Positions 8,845-17,162 of a stretch of 64,000 bases of DNA are shown here, piece after piece (within the stretch, counting starts at the first letter, position 1; each line of letters begins with the position of its first letter). This DNA comes from Bradyrhizobium algeriense. Lineage in GTDB: Bacteria > Pseudomonadota > Alphaproteobacteria > Rhizobiales > Xanthobacteraceae. Both the position numbers and the translations under genes were made by a program. Below the pieces are notes generated by a model. It saw nothing but the letters and a program-made list of their open reading frames with translations. It was not told the origin of the DNA and searched no databases. The stretch covers positions 62,001 to 126,000 of the forward strand of contig NZ_PYCN01000018.1 of NCBI RefSeq assembly GCF_003062295.1, read 5' to 3'.

Positions 8845-9444
8845 TCAGCCATGCAATTTGCTGGCGGTCTCCGCGATGACGCGTCCTTGATAGCGCGCGC
8901 CGGCGAGTTCGTTTTCGCTCGGCTGGCGGCTGCCGTCGCCGCCGGTGATCGTGGTGGCGCCATAGGGCGCGCCGCCGGTGACTTCGTCGAGCTTCATCTG
9001 GCCGGCGAAGCCGTAGTTCAGGCCGACGATGGTCATGCCGAAGTGCAGCAGGTTGGTGATGATCGAGAACAGTGTGGTTTCCTGTCCGCCGTGCTGGGTC
9101 GCCGTTGAAGTAAAGGCGCCGCCGACCTTGCCGTGCAGTGCGCCCTTGGCCCAGAGGCCGCCGGCCTGGTCGAGGAAGTTCGCCATCTGCGACGTCATCC
9201 GGCCAAAGCGCGTGCCGGTGCCGATGACGATCGCGTCGTAATTGGCGAGATCCTCGATCTTGGCCATGGGGGCGGCCTGATCGAGCTTGTAATACGACGC
9301 CTTGGCGACCGCTTCGGGCACCAGCTCCGGCACGCGCTTGATGTCGACGGTGGCGCCGGCCTTGCGCGCGCCTTCCGCGACGGCATTCGCCATCGCCTCG
9401 ATGTGACCGTAGGCGGAATAATAGAGCACGAGTACTTTGGCCAT
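8845..9444 (-). CDS. wrbA: NAD(P)H:quinone oxidoreductase WrbA
   Basis: 199 aa flavodoxin-like FMN enzyme performing two-electron reduction of quinones, a protection against redox-cycling compounds. Visible FMN-binding features: YYSAYGHIEAMA at residues 7-18, GTGTRFGRMTSQM near 76, and the GGGQETT-like segment TQHGGQETTL near 114. The length matches WrbA. ATG 9444 follows AAAGGAAAG; the frame upstream runs into a repeat and is not coding. It is the last gene of an SDR-pirin-wrbA group on the minus strand, divergent from a LysR gene, and is separated from pirin by a palindromic repeat, so it may have its own promoter or be reached by read-through. Confidence 0.93.
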   Translation of the reverse strand: MAKVLVLYYSAYGHIEAMANAVAEGARKAGATVDIKRVPELVPEAVAKASYYKLDQAAPMAKIEDLANYDAIVIGTGTRFGRMTSQMANFLDQAGGLWAKGALHGKVGGAFTSTATQHGGQETTLFSIITNLLHFGMTIVGLNYGFAGQMKLDEVTGGAPYGATTITGGDGSRQPSENELAGARYQGRVIAETASKLHG

Positions 9445-9485
9445 GATGGCTTTCCTTTGGGTTGATGTGAGAGACAAAATTCCGT

Positions 9486-9560
9486 CGTCATGCCCGGCCT
9501 TGTGCCGGGCATCCACGTCTTCCTTCGGCGTAGATGGCCGGGACAAGCCCGGCCATGACG
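9486..9560. repeat. Palindromic intergenic repeat, type J
   Basis: 75-bp palindrome between wrbA and pirin, bounded by CGTCATGCCCGGC and GCCCGGCCATGACG, with inner CTTGTGCCGGGCATC pairing with GATGGCCGGGACAAG. It sits within a probable operon, so it could tune read-through into wrbA. Confidence 0.8.
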
Positions 9561-9573
9561 GGGAGGGTGAGCG

Positions 9574-10272
9574 CTACGCCGCGTCGACCAGCACCAGTTC
9601 GGAATCTTCCAGCGCGGTAATCGTCAGCTTCGCCTCGTTGCGGATCGCGGCGCCGTCGCGGGCATTGACGCGCACGCCGTTGACTTCGACGCTGCCGACC
9701 GCCGGCACCAGATAGAGGTGACGCGCCTTGTGCGGTTCGTATTCCGCGCTCTCGCCGGCCTTCAGCGTGGTGGCGAGCACCCGCGCGTCGGCCCGGATCG
9801 GCAGCGCGTCCTTGTCGCCTTCAATGCCGCTGGCGATGGTGACGAGCTTGCCGGAGCGATCCGACTTCGGAAACGGTTTTGCGCCCCAGGTCGGCTGGCC
9901 GCCTTTCGTCGTCGGCTCGATCCAGATCTGGAATATCTTGGTCTTCGCAGGTTCCAGGTTGTACTCGGAATGACGAATGCCGCTTCCTGCGCTCATCACC
10001 TGCACGTCGCCGGCTTCCGTGCGGCCCTTGTTGCCGAGCGAGTCCTGGTGCGTGATCGCGCCTTCACGGACATAGGTGATGATTTCCATGTTGGCGTGGG
10101 GATGGGCGGGAAAGCCGGTGTTCGGCGCAATCTCGTCATCGTTCCACACCCGCAAGGAGCCGTGGCCCATATTATCAGGGTCGTAGTGGCTGCCGAACGA
10201 GAAGTGATGTTTTGCCTTCAGCCAGCCGTGGTCGGCGCCACCGAGTTTTGCAAATGGTCTGAGTTCGATCAT
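9574..10272 (-). CDS. Pirin family bicupin protein
   Basis: 232 aa bicupin. The metal site of pirins is visible in the N-terminal cupin: GFPAHPHANMEIITYV (residues 54-69, two His) and GIRHSEYN near 100 (His and Glu). Family members bind Fe and some (YhhW) oxidise quercetin; others act as redox cofactors. It lies between an SDR gene and wrbA on the same strand, both redox enzymes, suggesting a quinone/flavonoid or electrophile response under the divergent LysR protein. The specific substrate is unknown. Confidence 0.9.
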   Translation of the reverse strand: MIELRPFAKLGGADHGWLKAKHHFSFGSHYDPDNMGHGSLRVWNDDEIAPNTGFPAHPHANMEIITYVREGAITHQDSLGNKGRTEAGDVQVMSAGSGIRHSEYNLEPAKTKIFQIWIEPTTKGGQPTWGAKPFPKSDRSGKLVTIASGIEGDKDALPIRADARVLATTLKAGESAEYEPHKARHLYLVPAVGSVEVNGVRVNARDGAAIRNEAKLTITALEDSELVLVDAA

Positions 10273-10345
10273 GGGATATTCCTTCGTTGAAAGTTTTTTG
10301 AACTAAGCGGCCGGGCAGCATGCGCCCGACCTCGCTGGATTTGAG

Positions 10346-11098
10346 TTACGCGCCGAAGCCGCCGTCGACGTTGAGCACCGTGCCGGTCACGAACGAGGCT
10401 TCGGGGCTCGCGAGGAACAGCACGCCGGCCGCGATTTCTTCCGGCTTGCCAAAACGCTGCAGCGCGTGCTGCTTGCGCTGAAGGTCGGCGAAGTCGCGGT
10501 CGTCATCCGGGTTCATGTCGGTGTCGATCGAGCCCGGCTGCAGCACGTTGACGGTGATGCCGCGGGGACCGAGGTCGCGCGCCGCGCCCTTGGTGTAGCC
10601 GACGACGGCGGCCTTGGTGGCAGCGTAGTCGGCAAGGCCGGGGAACGAAGCGCGGGTTGCGATATCGGAGCCGATCGTGACGATGCGGCCGCCTTCGCCC
10701 ATCAGCTTCGCCGCCGCGCGGATCGCCGTGATGACGCCGTGGACATTGACAGCGTCCTGACGGGCCAATGCAGCGGTGTCGGCGTCGGGATCGTCAACCG
10801 CGCCGCCAACGGCAACGCCGGCATTGTTGACGAGGATGTCGAGCCGGCCGAAATCCTTGGCGACGTTCTTCACCAATTGGTCGACATCGACGGAGGAGGC
10901 TTGGTCGGCCTTGTAGGCGCGGGCGTTGACGCCCTTGGCCTTCAGTTCGGCGACGACGGCCTCGGCCTTGTCGGGGGAGGCGACATAACTGATCGCGACG
11001 TTGGCGCCTTCTGCTGCGAGGGCGCGGGCAGAAGCCGCGCCGATGCCGCGCGAACCGCCGGTGACGAGGGCTACCTTGCCTGAGAGCTTCTTGGTCAT
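10346..11098 (-). CDS. Short-chain dehydrogenase/reductase
   Basis: 250 aa classical SDR. The cofactor motif TGGSRGIG is at residues 14-21, NNAG near 91, and the catalytic Tyr-Lys pair is in YAATK near 159 with a preceding Ser in TIGSDIA. C-terminal GTVLNVDGGF is typical. NAD(P)H-dependent oxidoreductase of unknown substrate. First gene of the minus-strand SDR-pirin-wrbA group, divergent from the LysR gene across a 116-bp intergenic region that holds an inverted repeat. Confidence 0.92.
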   Translation of the reverse strand: MTKKLSGKVALVTGGSRGIGAASARALAAEGANVAISYVASPDKAEAVVAELKAKGVNARAYKADQASSVDVDQLVKNVAKDFGRLDILVNNAGVAVGGAVDDPDADTAALARQDAVNVHGVITAIRAAAKLMGEGGRIVTIGSDIATRASFPGLADYAATKAAVVGYTKGAARDLGPRGITVNVLQPGSIDTDMNPDDDRDFADLQRKQHALQRFGKPEEIAAGVLFLASPEASFVTGTVLNVDGGFGA

Positions 11099-11170
11099 GG
11101 GATTACTCCGTTGCTTGAATTCCGATGGCCATTGGATATGCCGCCCGACGTGGTATAGAAATAGAAACTA

Positions 11171-11190
11171 TTGAAACTTATTGTTTCCAA
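11171..11190. promoter_or_regulatory. Candidate LysR operator in the divergent promoter region
   Basis: TTGAAAC, 5-base spacer, GTTTCCAA forms an inverted repeat 25 bp before the LysR start and 73 bp from the SDR start. A further half-site AGAAAC lies just upstream at 11163-11168. This position is usual for a LysR-type autoregulatory and activation site; binding is inferred. Confidence 0.45.
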
Positions 11191-11214
11191 AATTGAGCCT
11201 TGGAGGCGATCCGA

Positions 11215-12126
11215 ATGTCAAAGCTCCCGGATTTCGAGGCGCTGGCGATTTTCGCAAAAGTCGTGGAGTTAAGGTCGTTTGCGGCCGCCGCGACCGAACT
11301 GGCGCTGTCCAAGGCCACGGTGTCCAAGGCGGTCAGCCGGCTCGAGCAGCGGCTCGGCGCGCGGCTGTTCAACCGCACTTCGCGGCGGCTGGCGCTGACC
11401 GATGCCGGGCAAAAGCTCGCCGAGCGCGCCGCGCGCCTGCTCGCCGATGGCGAGGACGCCGAGAACGAGGCGCTGTCGCAATCGATGGCGCCGCGCGGGC
11501 TGGTGCGGCTCGCGGTGCCGATGACGTTCGGGGTGAAGGCCGTCGCGCCGATCCTGCCGGAATTTCTCGCGGCTTACCCGGAAGTCTCGATCGACCTTCA
11601 TCTGAGCGACGCAACCGTGGACCTGATCGGCGAAGGGTTCGACGCAGGCCTGCGCATCGCACGGCTGCCGGATTCTTCGCTGATCGCACGGCGGCTCTGC
11701 GCGATGCCGCGCTACACGGTGGCAGCGCCGTCGTACTTGAAGCGCCACGGCAGGCCGACGCATCCGATGCATCTCGCTGAGCATAAATGTTTCGGCTACG
11801 CCTATCTCTCCACACCCGGCGTCTGGCACTACACCAACGCATCAGGCGAGCAGGCCAGCGTCCGTCCCGCAGGCCAGCTTCGCGTCAACAACGGCGAGGC
11901 ACTGTTGCCGTCGGTCATCGCAGGCCTCGGCATCGCCGACCTGCCGGACTTCATCGTCGGCGACGCCATCGCCTCCGGCCAAGTCGAGGTAATCCTGAAA
12001 GGCTGGCACCAGCCGGAAGGCGCCGTGCATCTGGTAACCCCACCCGGCGGCCCGCGGCCCGCGCGCGTGGAAGTGCTGGCGGAGTTTCTGGCAAAGCATT
12101 TTTCCAAAGCAAAGAAGCGGAAGTAG
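11215..12126 (+). CDS. LysR family transcriptional regulator
   Basis: 303 aa. The N-terminal winged helix (residues 5-62) has the canonical FAAAATELALSKATVSKAVS recognition segment and RLEQRLGARLFNRTSR. The effector-binding domain follows, with RGLVRLAVPMTFG near 95 and a late NNGEALLPSVIAGLGIADLP block typical of the CrgA/AaeR group. ATG 11215 is preceded by GGAGG; a TTG further up would overlap that site. Divergent from the SDR-pirin-wrbA genes, which are the likely targets, possibly in response to quinone-like or aldehyde stress. Confidence 0.92.
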   Translation: MSKLPDFEALAIFAKVVELRSFAAAATELALSKATVSKAVSRLEQRLGARLFNRTSRRLALTDAGQKLAERAARLLADGEDAENEALSQSMAPRGLVRLAVPMTFGVKAVAPILPEFLAAYPEVSIDLHLSDATVDLIGEGFDAGLRIARLPDSSLIARRLCAMPRYTVAAPSYLKRHGRPTHPMHLAEHKCFGYAYLSTPGVWHYTNASGEQASVRPAGQLRVNNGEALLPSVIAGLGIADLPDFIVGDAIASGQVEVILKGWHQPEGAVHLVTPPGGPRPARVEVLAEFLAKHFSKAKKRK

Positions 12127-12133
12127 CCGGTTC

Positions 12134-12305
12134 ACCCTCCCCTGGAGGGGGAGGGTCGCCGCGTGGCGGCGGGGCGGGGTGACGGTCTCTCCACGTCTAA
12201 CAGTGCCCGAGTGGAGAGATCACCCCACCCCGTCTCACATTCCGCTGCGCTACACGTGAGCCGACCCAAGAGCGAGCTACGCTCGTCTCGACCCCTCCAG
12301 GGGAG
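12134..12305. repeat. Palindromic intergenic repeat, type G
   Basis: About 170 bp. Starts with a compact hairpin of CCCTCC and GGAGGG arms, continues with GGCGGGGCGGGGTGA pairing with TCACCCCACCCCGTC, a self-complementary region around CTCCAC/GTGGAG, and ends CCCCTCCAGGGG. It follows the LysR stop. The core also occurs in reduced form at 20536-20556. Confidence 0.75.
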
Positions 12306-12384
12306 CGTAAGCGTGCAGCTATCGCAATGTCAGCGGTTTCGGTTAGGCTGCTTTCAAAACAAGACAACCGGGGAGAAACCACCA

Positions 12385-13374
12385 ATGAACCGCCGCGAAC
12401 TCCTGAAGGCAGCCGCCGCGCTGCCGCTGGCACAAGCCGCGCTCTCCAACGCCGCCTTCGCGCAAACCCCATACCCCTCGCGCAACATCACCATGATCGT
12501 GCCGTTCCCGCCCGGCGGCCAGGCCGATCTCGCCGCGCGACCGATCGCGCAGGCGCTGGAGCGGATCCTCGGCAAGCCCGTGATCGTCGACAACCGCGCC
12601 GGCGGTGGTGGCGGCTCGGTCGGCAATGCGGCGGCGGCGCGCGCCGAGCCCGATGGCCACACGCTGCTGATGACGCTGTCCTCGCTGGCCGTGCTGCCGG
12701 AAGCCGACCGGCTGTTCGATCGGCCGGTGGCGTATGAAGTCTCGCAGTTCGCGCCGATCGCGCGGGTGCTCGCCGATCCCACGTTGCTCGCCGTGCCGGC
12801 CTCGGCGCCGTGGAAGACGCTGCAGGAATTCGTCGACGATGCGAAGAAGCGTCCCGGGCAGATTCCATATGGCTCGTCCGGTCCGTACGGCACGCTGCAT
12901 GTGGCGATGGAAATGTTCGCGGCGAGTGCCGGCATCAAGCTGCTGCACGTGCCGTTCCGCGGCGCAGGCCCCGCGCTGGCCGCGCTGTTGGGCGGCACTG
13001 TGCAGGCGATGGCGTCAGCACCGGGTACGCTGAAGCAGCAGGTCGATGACGGCAAGATGCGCGTGCTCGCCAACTGGGGCGCCGTGCGCGTCAAGAGTTT
13101 CCCCGACCTGCCGACTTTTCGCGAACTCGGTTACAAGGATGTCGAGTTCTACATCTGGGCTGGACTATTCGCGCAGAGCGCGTTGCCGGCGCCCATCATG
13201 ACACGGCTGCGCGAGGCGATGGCGGAAGCCGTGAAAGCGCCCGAGGTGGTCAAGACGTTCGAAACCGCCGGCAGTCCCGTCGCCTATCAGGACGCGCCGG
13301 AATTCTCAAAGTTCGTCGCCGAAGACAGCGCGCGGCTGGTCGCGGCGGTGAAGAAGATCGGTAAGGTGGAATAG
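12385..13374 (+). CDS. Bug family (TctC-like) periplasmic solute-binding protein
   Basis: 329 aa periplasmic binding protein of the tripartite tricarboxylate transporter/Bug family. N-terminal NRRELLK plus a hydrophobic, Ala-rich stretch ending AFAQ is a Sec- or Tat-like signal peptide (cleavage near residue 25). Family blocks: PSRNITMIVPFPPGGQADLAAR near 28, GKPVIVDNRAGGGGSVG near 60 (ligand loop), PYGSSGPYGTLHVAMEMF and HVPFRGAGPALAALLGG. No membrane subunits lie nearby, as is common for orphan Bug genes. ATG 12385 follows GGGAGA. The ligand (probably an organic acid) cannot be predicted. Confidence 0.9.
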   Translation: MNRRELLKAAAALPLAQAALSNAAFAQTPYPSRNITMIVPFPPGGQADLAARPIAQALERILGKPVIVDNRAGGGGGSVGNAAAARAEPDGHTLLMTLSSLAVLPEADRLFDRPVAYEVSQFAPIARVLADPTLLAVPASAPWKTLQEFVDDAKKRPGQIPYGSSGPYGTLHVAMEMFAASAGIKLLHVPFRGAGPALAALLGGTVQAMASAPGTLKQQVDDGKMRVLANWGAVRVKSFPDLPTFRELGYKDVEFYIWAGLFAQSALPAPIMTRLREAMAEAVKAPEVVKTFETAGSPVAYQDAPEFSKFVAEDSARLVAAVKKIGKVE

Positions 13375-13500
13375 CGGAACCCACTTCACATTTTTTTGTT
13401 CGCACCAACGTCGCGTGGCCGCATTCATTCGTCAGGCTGAACGCCGCCGCCGCGTGGAGTTCCGCGCCAACTTGAAAATCGAAAAGAAAGGACTTGATCC

Positions 13501-13860
13501 ATGCAAACGCAACGGATTGTCCTGGGCCTTGCCGTTGCGATCGCCGGCATCGGCGCTATCGCCCCCGCATCTGCGCAGGAATATCGCGGAACCTGGGAAC
13601 AGCAGATGGCCTGCACGCCCGACGTCTGGCGCCTCTGCGGCGATCAGATCCCCGATGTCAGCCGGATCGTGGCCTGCTTGCGGCAGAACACGCCGCAGCT
13701 CTCCAGTGGTTGCCGCGCGGTATTCGAATCGCAGGCCAATGCGCAGCAGCCAACACAGCGTGTGCCACAGCAGACGGTGCCTCGTTCGCGCGCGCCGCAA
13801 CAAGTGCAGCCGCAGGCCGTGCGGCCCCAGCCGCGACCGTTCTATGAGGAGGATGAATAG
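13501..13860 (+). CDS. Secreted cysteine-rich-repeat protein
   Basis: 119 aa with a signal peptide (residues 1-25, ending ASAQ). The mature N-terminal half has four Cys arranged as C-x6-C-x14-C-x10-C within ACTPDVWRLCGDQIPD and IVACLRQNTPQLSSGC, resembling the eukaryotic GLG1-type cysteine-rich repeat also seen in rhizobial secreted proteins. The C-terminus is Gln/Pro/Arg-rich and ends in an acidic EEDE. Its last 19 bp overlap the 3' end of the convergent YbaK gene. Function unknown. Confidence 0.75.
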   Translation: MQTQRIVLGLAVAIAGIGAIAPASAQEYRGTWEQQMACTPDVWRLCGDQIPDVSRIVACLRQNTPQLSSGCRAVFESQANAQQPTQRVPQQTVPRSRAPQQVQPQAVRPQPRPFYEEDE

Positions 13861-14342
13861 GCTGGCGCTTCCTGCGCGGGCCTGATCTCGCAGACATCGA
13901 CCCACTCGGCCGACGTCAGTTCCGCCATGCGCGCCGGCGTGATTTTCACCGCGCTATGCGTTGAGCCTGCGGCCGGCACCACGACGTCGAACGCCTTCAG
14001 CGACACGTCGCAATAGACCGGCAGCGGCGTCTTCAATCCGAACGGGCAGACGCCGCCGACTTCATGGCCGGTGATTTCGGCGACTTCCTCAAGGCCGAGC
14101 ATCTTCGGCTTGCCCCCGAACAGCGCCTTCACCTTCTTGTTGTCCATCCGCGACGTGCCGGCGGCTACGATCAGCACCACGCGGTCGCCGACGCGCAAGC
14201 TCAGCGTTTTTGCGATCCGCGCCGGCTCGACGCCATAGGCTTCGGCGGCCAGTGCCACGGTGGCGGAGCTCATGCTGGATTCGATCACGGAGATATCGGG
14301 CGCCTTCTCGGCGAAGAAGGCGCGGACGGACTCAAGACTCAT
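13842..14342 (-). CDS. YbaK/EbsC family aminoacyl-tRNA deacylase-like protein
   Basis: 166 aa, the single-domain YbaK/ProX-like editing fold that hydrolyses mischarged tRNAs in trans. Seen: AEAYGVEPARIAKTLSLRVGD near residue 30, ASRMDNKKVKALFG-like segment near 70 (TSRMDNKKVKALFGG), and the GVCPFGLKTPLPVYCD substrate pocket near 105. ATG 14342 (MSLESVRAFF) is chosen. It begins one base from the stop of the dehalogenase gene upstream and is probably cotranscribed with it. Convergent overlap of 19 bp with the cysteine-rich-protein gene. The tRNA specificity is not readable. Confidence 0.87.
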   Translation of the reverse strand: MSLESVRAFFAEKAPDISVIESSMSSATVALAAEAYGVEPARIAKTLSLRVGDRVVLIVAAGTSRMDNKKVKALFGGKPKMLGLEEVAEITGHEVGGVCPFGLKTPLPVYCDVSLKAFDVVVPAAGSTHSAVKITPARMAELTSAEWVDVCEIRPAQEAPAYSSSS

Positions 14343-14343
14343 T

Positions 14344-15090
14344 TCAGGACCTTTGGGCAGACACCAGGGCGGGGAGCTCGGCGAGGCCGTGGATGCGGTG
14401 ATCGGGCACGACGCCGAGTTCATCCATCTGGGTACGCAACGCCCAAAACATCGTCAATGGCGGCAGCGTCTCGCTTTCGAGGCAGGCCAGCGCCATCGCT
14501 TCCGGCGTCACCCGCTCGATCCAGGCGACGTTGAGCCCGAACGCCTTGGCGCCGCAGGCGTCCCATGGATTGGCTGATATGAACAGCACCTCGGCCGGCG
14601 GCACGTGCAGTACTTCCTCGATCAGCGCGTAGGCTTCGGGGCTTGGCTTGAAGATCTTTTTCGCGTCGACGCTGATGACCGCATCGAGCACGCGGTCGAG
14701 TCCGCTGCTCTGCACCAGCGCGTTGAGCATGCCGGGGCTGCCGTTGGACAGGATCGCAAGCTTGCGATTCTTCATCGCCGAAAGCGCCGCGAGCGCATCC
14801 GGATAGAGATCGAGATGCAGATATTTGTCGATGATGCGCGTGAACGTATCGTGGTCATATTCGAGCCCGAGGCTATCGAGCGTGTAGGCCAGCGAGTCGC
14901 GCGTCACCTCGGAGAAATCCCGGTAATGCCGCATCAGCGAGCGCAGCCAGGTATATTCGAGCTGCTTGATGCGCCAGACCTGAGTGATGATCCCGCCATA
15001 GCCGGGAAACGCATCCTCGGTAACGTCAGCCACCGACTGGACGTCGTAGAGCGTTCCATAGGCGTCGAATACAACGGCTTTGATGGTCAT
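14344..15090 (-). CDS. (S)-2-haloacid dehalogenase, HAD type II
   Basis: 248 aa HAD-superfamily enzyme that hydrolyses L-2-haloalkanoates to D-2-hydroxy acids (chloroacetate gives glycolate). Conserved residues of the L-DEX group are present: nucleophile Asp9 and Thr13 in FDAYGTLYD, WRIKQLEYTW in the cap, LSNGSPGML near 112, the Lys in FKPSPEAY near 148, and SANPWDACGAKAFG near 172 with the Ser/Asn/Asp set. It precedes ybaK by one base and follows an amidohydrolase gene on the same strand (26 bp gap). Actual substrate could be another acid, but the motif set is complete. Confidence 0.9.
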   Translation of the reverse strand: MTIKAVVFDAYGTLYDVQSVADVTEDAFPGYGGIITQVWRIKQLEYTWLRSLMRHYRDFSEVTRDSLAYTLDSLGLEYDHDTFTRIIDKYLHLDLYPDALAALSAMKNRKLAILSNGSPGMLNALVQSSGLDRVLDAVISVDAKKIFKPSPEAYALIEEVLHVPPAEVLFISANPWDACGAKAFGLNVAWIERVTPEAMALACLESETLPPLTMFWALRTQMDELGVVPDHRIHGLAELPALVSAQRS

Positions 15091-15116
15091 GGCATCACCC
15101 TCCGAAGCGGGTAAAG

Positions 15117-16001
15117 CTATATACCCAAAATCCTCCGCGCGTTGGCCTTCAATACCTTGGGCCGGATCTCCTCGCGGATGTCGAGTTTTGCAAAATCCGC
15201 CAGCCAGCGGTCGGGCGTGATCACCGGCCAGTCCGAGCCGAACAGCATCTTGTCCTGCAAAATGGAGTTGATGTAGCGCACCAGAATCGGCGGAAAATAT
15301 TTCGGCGACCAGCCGGAGAGGTCGATATAGACGTTCGGCTTGTGGGTCGCGACCGACAACGCTTCTTCCTGCCAGGGGAAGGAAGGATGCGCGAGGATGA
15401 TCTTCAGGTCGGGGAAATCCGCAGCCACATCGTCCATATACATCGGGTTAGAATATTTTAAGCGCATCCCCATGCCGCCGGGCATGCCCGAGCCGACGCC
15501 GGTTTGGCCGGTGTGGAACAGCGCGATCGCGCCGCCGTCATTGATCGCCTCGTAAAGCGGATAGGCCATGCGGTCGTTGGCGTAAAAGCCCTGCATGGTC
15601 GGATGGAATTTGAAGCCGCGGACGCCGTATTCCTCCATCAGCTTCCTCGCCTCGCGCACGCCAAGCTTGCCCTTGTGCGGATCGATCGAGACGAAGGGGA
15701 TCAGGACGTCGAGATTATCGGACGCGACTTCCAGCATCTCGTAATTGTTGTAGCGGCGGAAACCGGTCTCGCGCTCGGCGTCGACCGGGAAGATCACGGC
15801 CGCGATGTTCTTGGAGCGGTAATAGGCCGCGGTCTCCGGCACGGTCGGCGGATGCTTGTGCGGCGACTTGAAATAGTCCGCCATGCGCTCCTGGAAATCG
15901 TCGTAGCCGTCGTCGCCGTGCATGCCGCAAGGCTCTTCCGCATGGGTGTGGATGTCGATCGCGACGACTTTCTCGATATCGGGCAGTTTGAGCTTGGGCA
16001 T
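15117..16001 (-). CDS. Amidohydrolase-2 family metal-dependent hydrolase
   Basis: 294 aa TIM-barrel hydrolase or decarboxylase of the amidohydrolase-2 (ACMSD-like) family. The first-strand metal motif is IDIHTHAEEP at residues 15-24, a further His lies in FKFHPTMQGF near 130 and ALFHTGQTG near 162, then ILAHPSFPWQEE near 200 and the terminal FGSDWPVITPDRWL with the metal Asp near 258. Divergent from the MaoC pair across a 105-bp region, and upstream of the dehalogenase gene on its strand. It may open or decarboxylate a ring- or acid-type intermediate, but the substrate is unknown. Confidence 0.85.
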   Translation of the reverse strand: MPKLKLPDIEKVVAIDIHTHAEEPCGMHGDDGYDDFQERMADYFKSPHKHPPTVPETAAYYRSKNIAAVIFPVDAERETGFRRYNNYEMLEVASDNLDVLIPFVSIDPHKGKLGVREARKLMEEYGVRGFKFHPTMQGFYANDRMAYPLYEAINDGGAIALFHTGQTGVGSGMPGGMGMRLKYSNPMYMDDVAADFPDLKIILAHPSFPWQEEALSVATHKPNVYIDLSGWSPKYFPPILVRYINSILQDKMLFGSDWPVITPDRWLADFAKLDIREEIRPKVLKANARRILGI

Positions 16002-16106
16002 CTGGGTTTCCCGCCGGCTTGATTTTTGGGTCTGGAAAATTGATTATACTATATAACGAATTCCGCAAGGCGGCAGAAACAAAAGGCGGAAAATAGGGAG
16101 CGCAAG

Positions 16107-16583
16107 ATGTCCCAGGCCGAGGCCTTTGAGACCGATTTCTGGAAAGACGCCAATTTGCGGAAGGTCTGGGACGACATCGTCCCCGGCGAGCCGCGCAAGA
16201 CCGTTCCCTACACGCTGACCAGGGAAGCCATCGAGCTCTACTGCAAATCCGTCGGCGAGGATCACCCGATCTATTTCGACGAGGCCTATGCCAGGACCAC
16301 CCGCTATGGCGGGCTGATCGCGCCGCCCTCGATCCATATCCTCCTGATGTTTTCCTGCACGCCGGCCGACGACTGGATGCGCTCGCCCGGCACCGTCAAT
16401 GCCGGGCAGTCCTGGAGCTACAACATTCCGGCACGGCCCAATGACGTCATCACCTTGCAGGCCCGCGCGCTCGACAAGTTCATCAAGCGCGAGCGGCTGT
16501 TCGTGGTGCACGACAATGTCTTCTTCAACCAGAAGGGCGATGTAATCTGTTCCGGCCGCGGCTGGACGATTCGGCCGATGTGA
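16107..16583 (+). CDS. MaoC-like hotdog protein, probable non-catalytic hydratase subunit
   Basis: 158 aa single hotdog domain of the MaoC/FAS1-dehydratase-N group, which act on enoyl-CoA thioesters. The region equivalent to the hydratase motif reads GEDHPIYFDEAYA near residue 50; the usual catalytic His is replaced by Tyr, while YGGLIAPPSI follows as expected. The next gene, 14 bp downstream, carries the full motif, so the two probably form a heterodimer with this subunit contributing the CoA tunnel. Start ATG 16107 follows AGGGAGCGCAAG. Confidence 0.82.
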   Translation: MSQAEAFETDFWKDANLRKVWDDIVPGEPRKTVPYTLTREAIELYCKSVGEDHPIYFDEAYARTTRYGGLIAPPSIHILLMFSCTPADDWMRSPGTVNAGQSWSYNIPARPNDVITLQARALDKFIKRERLFVVHDNVFFNQKGDVICSGRGWTIRPM

Positions 16584-16597
16584 GAGGGGAGCGATCA

Positions 16598-17047
16598 ATG
16601 ACTGCTACGTTCGACAATCTCTCCGCCGGCGACGTCATCGACGGCCCGAAATTCGCGGTCTCACGCGAATCCATCCGCCTGTTCTGCGATGCCTCGCTCG
16701 ACTACAACCCGCTGCATCTCGATGACGACTACATGAAGGGCAATTTCGGCAAGACCAATTTCGGCGGCATCATCATGCACGGCATGAACAATTTCGGGCT
16801 GATCTCCCGAATGCTCACCGATTGGGCCTGCCCCGCCGGCGCGGTCCACCGGCGGTTGGAGACGCGGTGGGTCAAGCCGGTCCGGCCCGGCGATACCATC
16901 CAGCCCACGGGGATCATCAAGGCCAAGCAGACGACTGAAAAATCCCGCTGGGTTTTGATCGACGTGGTGGTGAAGAACCAGGCGGGCGAAAAGGTCGCCA
17001 CCGGCGAGGCCCTGGTCGAATTCCCGCGCGATCTGTTTTGCCAGTGA
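16598..17047 (+). CDS. MaoC-like enoyl-CoA hydratase, catalytic subunit
   Basis: 149 aa hotdog protein with the R-specific hydratase motif intact: DYNPLHLDDDYMKG near residue 32 supplies the Asp and His, and FGGIIMHGM near 52 supplies the oxyanion helix. Predicted to hydrate or dehydrate a CoA thioester together with the preceding subunit. ATG 16598 follows GAGAGGGGAGC; the frame upstream only overlaps the previous stop. Divergent from the amidohydrolase gene, which suggests one shared catabolic step series. Confidence 0.85.
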   Translation: MTATFDNLSAGDVIDGPKFAVSRESIRLFCDASLDYNPLHLDDDYMKGNFGKTNFGGIIMHGMNNFGLISRMLTDWACPAGAVHRRLETRWVKPVRPGDTIQPTGIIKAKQTTEKSRWVLIDVVVKNQAGEKVATGEALVEFPRDLFCQ

Positions 17048-17107
17048 TTCCGAAGAGTTCTACGGACAACTATCAACCCACCCGGCGTTAGGTCCGGAAC
17101 GGGACAG

Positions 17108-17129
17108 ATGGGCCCGAAAACGGGCCCAT
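17108..17129 (+). terminator. Hairpin after the MaoC genes
   Basis: Perfect 9-bp stem (ATGGGCCCG and CGGGCCCAT) with an AAAA loop, 60 bp after the MaoC stop. No strong T-run follows, so termination is likely but unproven. Confidence 0.55.
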
Positions 17130-17162
17130 TCGGATTGACATCCGGTCCCGCCATGGCTTAGA

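Noticed and set aside
13494..13847. Alternative plus-strand frames over the cysteine-rich protein gene
   Set aside because: They lack a signal peptide and the clear Cys pattern of the chosen frame.
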